Source: Herminiimonas sp.
GTDB taxonomy: Bacteria; Pseudomonadota; Gammaproteobacteria; Burkholderiales; Burkholderiaceae
DNA: 64,000 nt
Reading direction: 5' to 3'
NCBI RefSeq assembly: GCF_030655415.1
Contig: NZ_JAURVN010000014.1
Location: 248,001 to 312,000, forward strand
Shown here: positions 63,040 through 64,000 of the stretch, piece by piece
Layout: every line of letters begins with the position of its first letter
How positions within the stretch are numbered: the stretch's first letter is position 1
Position numbers and translations under genes: made by a program
Notes under the pieces: model-generated
Seen by the model: the letters and a program-made list of their open reading frames with translations, nothing else
Databases searched by the model: none
Told to the model about the DNA's origin: nothing

Positions 63040-64000
63040 TTACTCTTCAATAAATTGGTGGACGAGGTACATACCGCCGCGTCGATTTCGGCAACACGTG
63101 AGAGGTTTCCTTTACTTTGGAAACTTCTCGCAGCAGCTTCAACCTTCATGCGGTTTGCATCGTCATGCATCATTCTGTCCATGCAGACAGTGCCTTCAGC
63201 GACGCAACGATTCAAGATTGCGCCGTACAAGTCTGGAGCGACTTTGCCGTAGTAACGTACAGGCTCGCGTTCGCTAGGCGCTTCCAGCGCGGTGTAGCTT
63301 GTGCGATCCAGCGAGTTGCTTTCGGCTTTGACTTTTTTAACCCAATTGTCGAAGTCCACTTCATCCATGCCGTGATACTTGAAGCGCATGTGCGAGAAAC
63401 CGTCCCCACTGAAGTTAGCGGAGAAGCCGTCGTAGACGCCCTCTTTATTAATAACTGCGTTCAATTGCGTTTGCATGCCTGGCATGGCATAGATCTGACC
63501 AGCCAATGCAGGGATGTAGAACGAATTCATCACGGTCGAAGCGGTAATCTTGAATCGCACAGGAACGTCAATTGGCGTAACCAATTCATTGACGGTCGCA
63601 ATACCTTGCTCAGGATAGATAAACAACCACTTCCAATCGAGCGCAACCACTTCAACGATCATCGGCTGAGACGCTGATGAGATCGGACGATCGGCATCCA
63701 GTCGATCCAGCGGACGATATGGATCCAGCTTGTGCGTGCTGACCCAGGTAATTGCCCCAAGAACGATAATAATAAGGAGCGGCGCGCCCCAAATAATTAG
63801 TTCGAGCTGTGTGGAATGATCCCAATCAGGATCATATTTGGCTGTTGTATTACTTTGACGATAGCGCCATGCAAAGAAAAAAGTCAGGAAAATCACCGGA
63901 ACGATGATCAACAGCATAAGTAGCGTAGAAACAACGATTAGTTGTCCCTGCTGAGAGGCTATGTCACCGGAAGGATTGAGCACCACCAAGTCGCAGCCTG
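63036..64000 (-). CDS. cyoA: Cytochrome o ubiquinol oxidase subunit II (N-terminus cut)
   Basis: Subunit II of the bo3 oxidase, reading in from the right edge. The frame continues to the end of the window as [12 protein letters not shown], showing the lipobox Cys (63993-63995), so the signal peptide and start lie outside. Two membrane helices and a cupredoxin domain without the CuA Cys pair ([13 protein letters not shown] instead) mark it as a quinol, not cytochrome c, oxidase. A C-terminal COX_ARM-like part follows. First gene of the cyoABCD operon. Confidence 0.93.
   Translation of the reverse strand, partial: GCDLVVLNPSGDIASQQGQLIVVSTLLMLLIIVPVIFLTFFFAWRYRQSNTTAKYDPDWDHSTQLELIIWGAPLLIIIVLGAITWVSTHKLDPYRPLDRLDADRPISSASQPMIVEVVALDWKWLFIYPEQGIATVNELVTPIDVPVRFKITASTVMNSFYIPALAGQIYAMPGMQTQLNAVINKEGVYDGFSANFSGDGFSHMRFKYHGMDEVDFDNWVKKVKAESNSLDRTSYTALEAPSEREPVRYYGKVAPDLYGAILNRCVAEGTVCMDRMMHDDANRMKVEAAARSFQSKGNLSRVAEIDAAVCTSSTNLLKSN

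Overview
The window reads as chromosome of a Gram-negative betaproteobacterium, most likely Oxalobacteraceae (Herminiimonas/Janthinobacterium-like). The genus is inferred from gene content and protein style: a cyoABCD-SURF1-RegBA redox cluster, paoABC, a selU-selD-transporter cluster, opgD and a dif-like site. No rRNA or other marker gene is present to settle it.

Left core (1-11.1 kb): end of a leftward paoABC aldehyde dehydrogenase operon, a LysR regulator divergent from a cyclophilin-like periplasmic protein plus an MFS exporter, a metallophosphoesterase, then a group that looks light- or stress-linked (SDR, DCC-family redox protein, chemoreceptor, GTP cyclohydrolase I and a BLUF photoreceptor).

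Accessory region (about 11.2-36.6 kb): (i) a complete filamentous phage (inovirus) prophage of about 6.7 kb, flanked by two dif-like XerCD sites at 11199-11226 and 17917-17944. It carries repressor, ssDNA-binding protein, major coat, adsorption protein, pVI-like protein, Zot/pI, origin region and HUH replication protein. (ii) A rightward module of three large tyrosine recombinases plus a small helical protein (18.0-23.6 kb). Its last three genes match the size, order and type of the 'gamma-mobile-trio' GmtY-GmtZ-GmtX. (iii) An orphan VbhA-like antitoxin. (iv) A leftward five-gene AT-rich cargo (32.9-24.0 kb): a 1107-residue helical-repeat protein with a degenerate GHKL ATPase end, a stand-alone receiver, a receiver fused to a nucleoside phosphorylase/nucleosidase, a HEAT-like protein and an Mrr-like nuclease-domain protein. 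I do not recognise this combination; it is the best candidate here for an undescribed conflict or anti-phage system. (v) A Cas2/SinR-like protein behind a perfect SOS box, a degenerate tRNA-like gene, a ribbon-helix-helix regulator with a paired palindromic operator, and small proteins, one of them homologous to a prophage protein.

Right core (36.6-64 kb): selU and selD followed by a four-gene ABC transporter of the putative selenate type; sodC; a leftward copper-handling cluster (His-rich protein, TolC-like channel, multicopper oxidase, CusF-like protein); an esterase; opgD; pbpG; a feoAB operon with a Cys-rich partner and a Fur box; small enzymes including AlkB; and finally the cyoABCD-SURF1-regB-regA cluster, in which a redox-sensing two-component pair sits directly downstream of a ubiquinol oxidase operon.
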